Shown piece after piece: positions 21,167-22,882 of a stretch of DNA of 22,882 nucleotides. This stretch comes from Anaerolineales bacterium UBA6663 (GTDB lineage Bacteria; Chloroflexota; Anaerolineae; Anaerolineales; UBA6663). Within the stretch, counting starts at the first letter, position 1, and every line of letters begins with the position of its first letter. The translations under genes were made by a program, and so were the position numbers. Below the pieces are notes generated by a model. The model did not search any database. It had not been told where the DNA came from and saw only the letters and a program-made list of their open reading frames with translations. Location: the NCBI GenBank assembly GCA_002455335.1, contig DKKP01000063.1, positions 1 to 22,882 of the forward strand, written 5' to 3'.

Positions 21167-22843
21167 ATGCCCGAATACATCAACGCCGTCTGCCAGGACT
21201 GCGGCCATCGCCGCCCCTTCGTGTTGCAGGAGATCACGTGCCCGCGCTGCGGAGGCGAGTTCGCTGAAGCCGAGTACGGGCTCGATGCGCGCGAGGGGTT
21301 ATTGGCCGAATGGCGGAACCGCGACATCGGCCTCCGCCGCTTCGGAGCGCTGCTCCCGCTACGCGACCCCGACCACATGGTCACGCTTGGCGAGGGCGAC
21401 ACGCCGCTGATCCCGCTCAACCACCTCGGCCAGTTGCTCGGCCACCCGCGTTTGTTCGCCAAGGACGAGCGTCAGAGCCCAACCGCCTCGTTCAAGGATC
21501 GCCAGGCGGCCCTCGCCGTATCGGCGATGAAAGAGGCCGGGCTGACCGAGGCCGTGGTCTCCTCGACCGGCAACGTCGCGATCGCGTACGCCGCGTATTG
21601 CGCGCGCGCCGGCATCCGGCTGACGGCTTTCCTCACCCCGACCGTGCCCGCCGAGAAAATGCGCGAGTGCGCGCTCTACGGCGCGCACATCATCAAGGCC
21701 ACGACCACCTACGACGCTTCGAAGAAGCTCGCGGCGCGTTTTGCCGAGGAGCGCGGTTTGTACTATGACCGCGGCCTGCGCAGCATTCCTTCGCTCGAGA
21801 GCATGAAGACGATCGTGTTCGAAGTCGCCGAGCAGCTCGCCGCGCTCGACCGACGGTCGGATGCGCCGCGCTACGTCGCGCCCGACTGGTACGTGCAATC
21901 GATCAGCGGCGGGCTCGGGCCAGTCGGGGCGGGCAAGGCCTTTCGCGAGCTCTTCGACCTCGGATTGACCGACCGTCTGCCCAAACTGGCCGGGGTGCAG
22001 GTCGACGGCTGCGCGCCAATGGTCACCAGCTTTGCGCGCGGCCTGAGCGTCGCCGAGCCCGTTCATGAGCCGCGTACCCGCGTCAGCACGCTGGCCACTG
22101 GCGAACCCGGGCGCGCGTATCAGCGGATCAAGAACTACATCGACACGCATGGCGGTTCGCTGATCGCCGTGAGCGATGAGGATGGCTTCCGCGCCATGCA
22201 TCAGCTCGCCAAGCTCGAGGGGCTCTCGATGGAGCCCGGCGCGGCCGTGGCCTTTGCCGGCGTGATCAAGCTGATCCGCAACGGCGTGATCAAACCCGAC
22301 GAGACCGTGGTGATCAACTGCACAGGGCACACGTTCCCGGTCGAGCCCGAAGTGCTTGGGCAACAATGGTGGCGCGACTGGGAGACGATCGACACCCCGG
22401 CTCAGACCGGCTCGCTGGCAGCGGCGCCCGAGACCGAGGGCATGCCGGCCGCGCTCAGCCGGATCGACGTCCGGGTGCGTTCGATCGCCATCCTCGAAGA
22501 CAACGCCGACAGCGCGCGTCTGCTACGCCGTGTGCTGCAGGCGCACAGCGATTACGTCATACACGAGGCCACTGACGGAATCGCCGGCCTCGAATTGATC
22601 CGTCAGCGCCAGCCCGATCTCGTCATCCTCGATTTGATGATGCCAGGGCTGGACGGCTTCGGCGTGCTCGACGCGCTGCGCGCCGACGAGGCCCTGCGCG
22701 GCATCCCCGTGATCGTTGTCACGGCCCGCTCGCTCAGCAGCGAGGAGCGCCAGCGACTGGCGTCGCAGGCCGGCGCCGTCTGGCACAAGGGCGAATTCCT
22801 GGACGACGATCTGCTGGTCGAGGTCGAGCGGGTGCTTAGATGA
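21167..22843 (+). CDS. Threonine synthase-like PLP enzyme fused to a C-terminal receiver domain
   Basis: 558 aa, one uninterrupted frame, ATG at 21167 with GGAGGTG seven nt upstream. Residues 9-28 form a zinc ribbon (Cys9, Cys12, Cys25, Cys28), as in archaeal-type threonine synthases. The fold-type II PLP enzyme follows (about 70-410), with the Schiff-base Lys110 in TASFKDRQ, phosphate-binding SSTGN, and ISGGLGPVG. The nearest known activity is O-phosphohomoserine to threonine plus phosphate. Related specificities (cysteate synthase, dehydratase) cannot be excluded; the motif reads PTASFKDRQ where threonine synthases often have PTGSFKDRG. After a linker (about 410-435) comes a complete receiver: E444/D445, phosphoacceptor D489, T519 and K541, spaced exactly as in CheY, though K541 is followed by Gly rather than Pro. 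It lies directly downstream of the kinase gene. An internal ATG at 22442 could allow a receiver-only product, but the Shine-Dalgarno-like GAGGG is too close to be convincing. Confidence 0.9.
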   Translation: MPEYINAVCQDCGHRRPFVLQEITCPRCGGEFAEAEYGLDAREGLLAEWRNRDIGLRRFGALLPLRDPDHMVTLGEGDTPLIPLNHLGQLLGHPRLFAKDERQSPTASFKDRQAALAVSAMKEAGLTEAVVSSTGNVAIAYAAYCARAGIRLTAFLTPTVPAEKMRECALYGAHIIKATTTYDASKKLAARFAEERGLYYDRGLRSIPSLESMKTIVFEVAEQLAALDRRSDAPRYVAPDWYVQSISGGLGPVGAGKAFRELFDLGLTDRLPKLAGVQVDGCAPMVTSFARGLSVAEPVHEPRTRVSTLATGEPGRAYQRIKNYIDTHGGSLIAVSDEDGFRAMHQLAKLEGLSMEPGAAVAFAGVIKLIRNGVIKPDETVVINCTGHTFPVEPEVLGQQWWRDWETIDTPAQTGSLAAAPETEGMPAALSRIDVRVRSIAILEDNADSARLLRRVLQAHSDYVIHEATDGIAGLELIRQRQPDLVILDLMMPGLDGFGVLDALRADEALRGIPVIVVTARSLSSEERQRLASQAGAVWHKGEFLDDDLLVEVERVLR

Positions 22844-22882
22844 AGCTGGCGGGCGAGCGTCAGGGCGCGTCGCGCGCGCTTG
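22840..22882 (+). CDS. Start of a further gene, cut by the window end
   Basis: An ATG at 22840 overlaps the TGA of the PLP-receiver gene (ATGA), the same junction used at two other places in this window. Fourteen codons are visible, reading MKLAGERQGASRAL, with no stop before the edge. A weak GAGCGGG lies about ten nt upstream, so translation may be coupled. The protein is too short to identify, but position suggests another member of the signalling operon. Confidence 0.5.
   Translation, partial: MKLAGERQGASRAL

Noticed and set aside
22442..22843. A separate receiver gene starting at the internal ATG 22442
   Set aside because: The frame is continuous with the PLP enzyme and no stop lies between them; the GAGGG before this ATG is only one nt away, too close for normal initiation. 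Kept only as a possible secondary product.
1..22882. CRISPR array, insertion sequence, prophage or integron features
   Set aside because: No regularly spaced repeats, transposase-like frame, terminal inverted repeats, integrase or phage genes were seen. The tRNA has no repeated 3' end nearby that would suggest an attachment site.

Overview
This is a high-GC bacterial window. The gene content points to Chloroflexota, probably an Anaerolineae-like lineage: giant multi-GAF sensor kinases, short CheY-type receivers, a PduO-type cobalamin adenosyltransferase next to a BtuF/BtuC-like importer, a lone Flp pilin, and a menaquinone methyltransferase. That placement is inference from gene content, since no rRNA is present.

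Left part (1-4710, minus strand). A small secreted protein with two copies of an unrecognised Trp-rich domain lies at 57-866, followed by a 12-bp hairpin. Upstream of it is a corrinoid uptake and activation operon. It has a near-consensus promoter (TTGACA-17-TATACT), a cobalamin riboswitch, an intrinsic terminator inside the leader, a lipoprotein substrate-binding protein, a FecCD/BtuC permease and an ATP:corrinoid adenosyltransferase. No ATPase subunit is encoded here.

Middle part (4894-10732). A plus-strand run encodes a GT39-type membrane glycosyltransferase, a SAM methyltransferase and a GT2 glycosyltransferase. The junctions are a 1-nt gap and an ATGA overlap, which suggests lipid-linked sugar transfer to an envelope glycan or protein. 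A membrane-anchored metallophosphoesterase follows; its usual GNHD motif is replaced. After a shared terminator hairpin come a minus-strand Flp pilin and a UbiE/MenG methyltransferase, then a tRNA-Gly(CCC) on the plus strand.

Right part (10912-22882, plus strand). This is a densely packed signalling operon: two stand-alone receivers, two membrane receptors that have HAMP and GAF domains but no kinase, a 1611-residue membrane-associated histidine kinase with about seven GAF units, and a fusion of a threonine-synthase-like PLP enzyme to a complete receiver domain. Another gene begins at the window edge with an ATGA overlap. No DNA-binding output is seen anywhere in the operon. The most economical reading is a phosphorelay whose output is an amino-acid-metabolising enzyme with its own phosphorylatable domain. 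I consider this fusion and its context the most unusual thing in the window.
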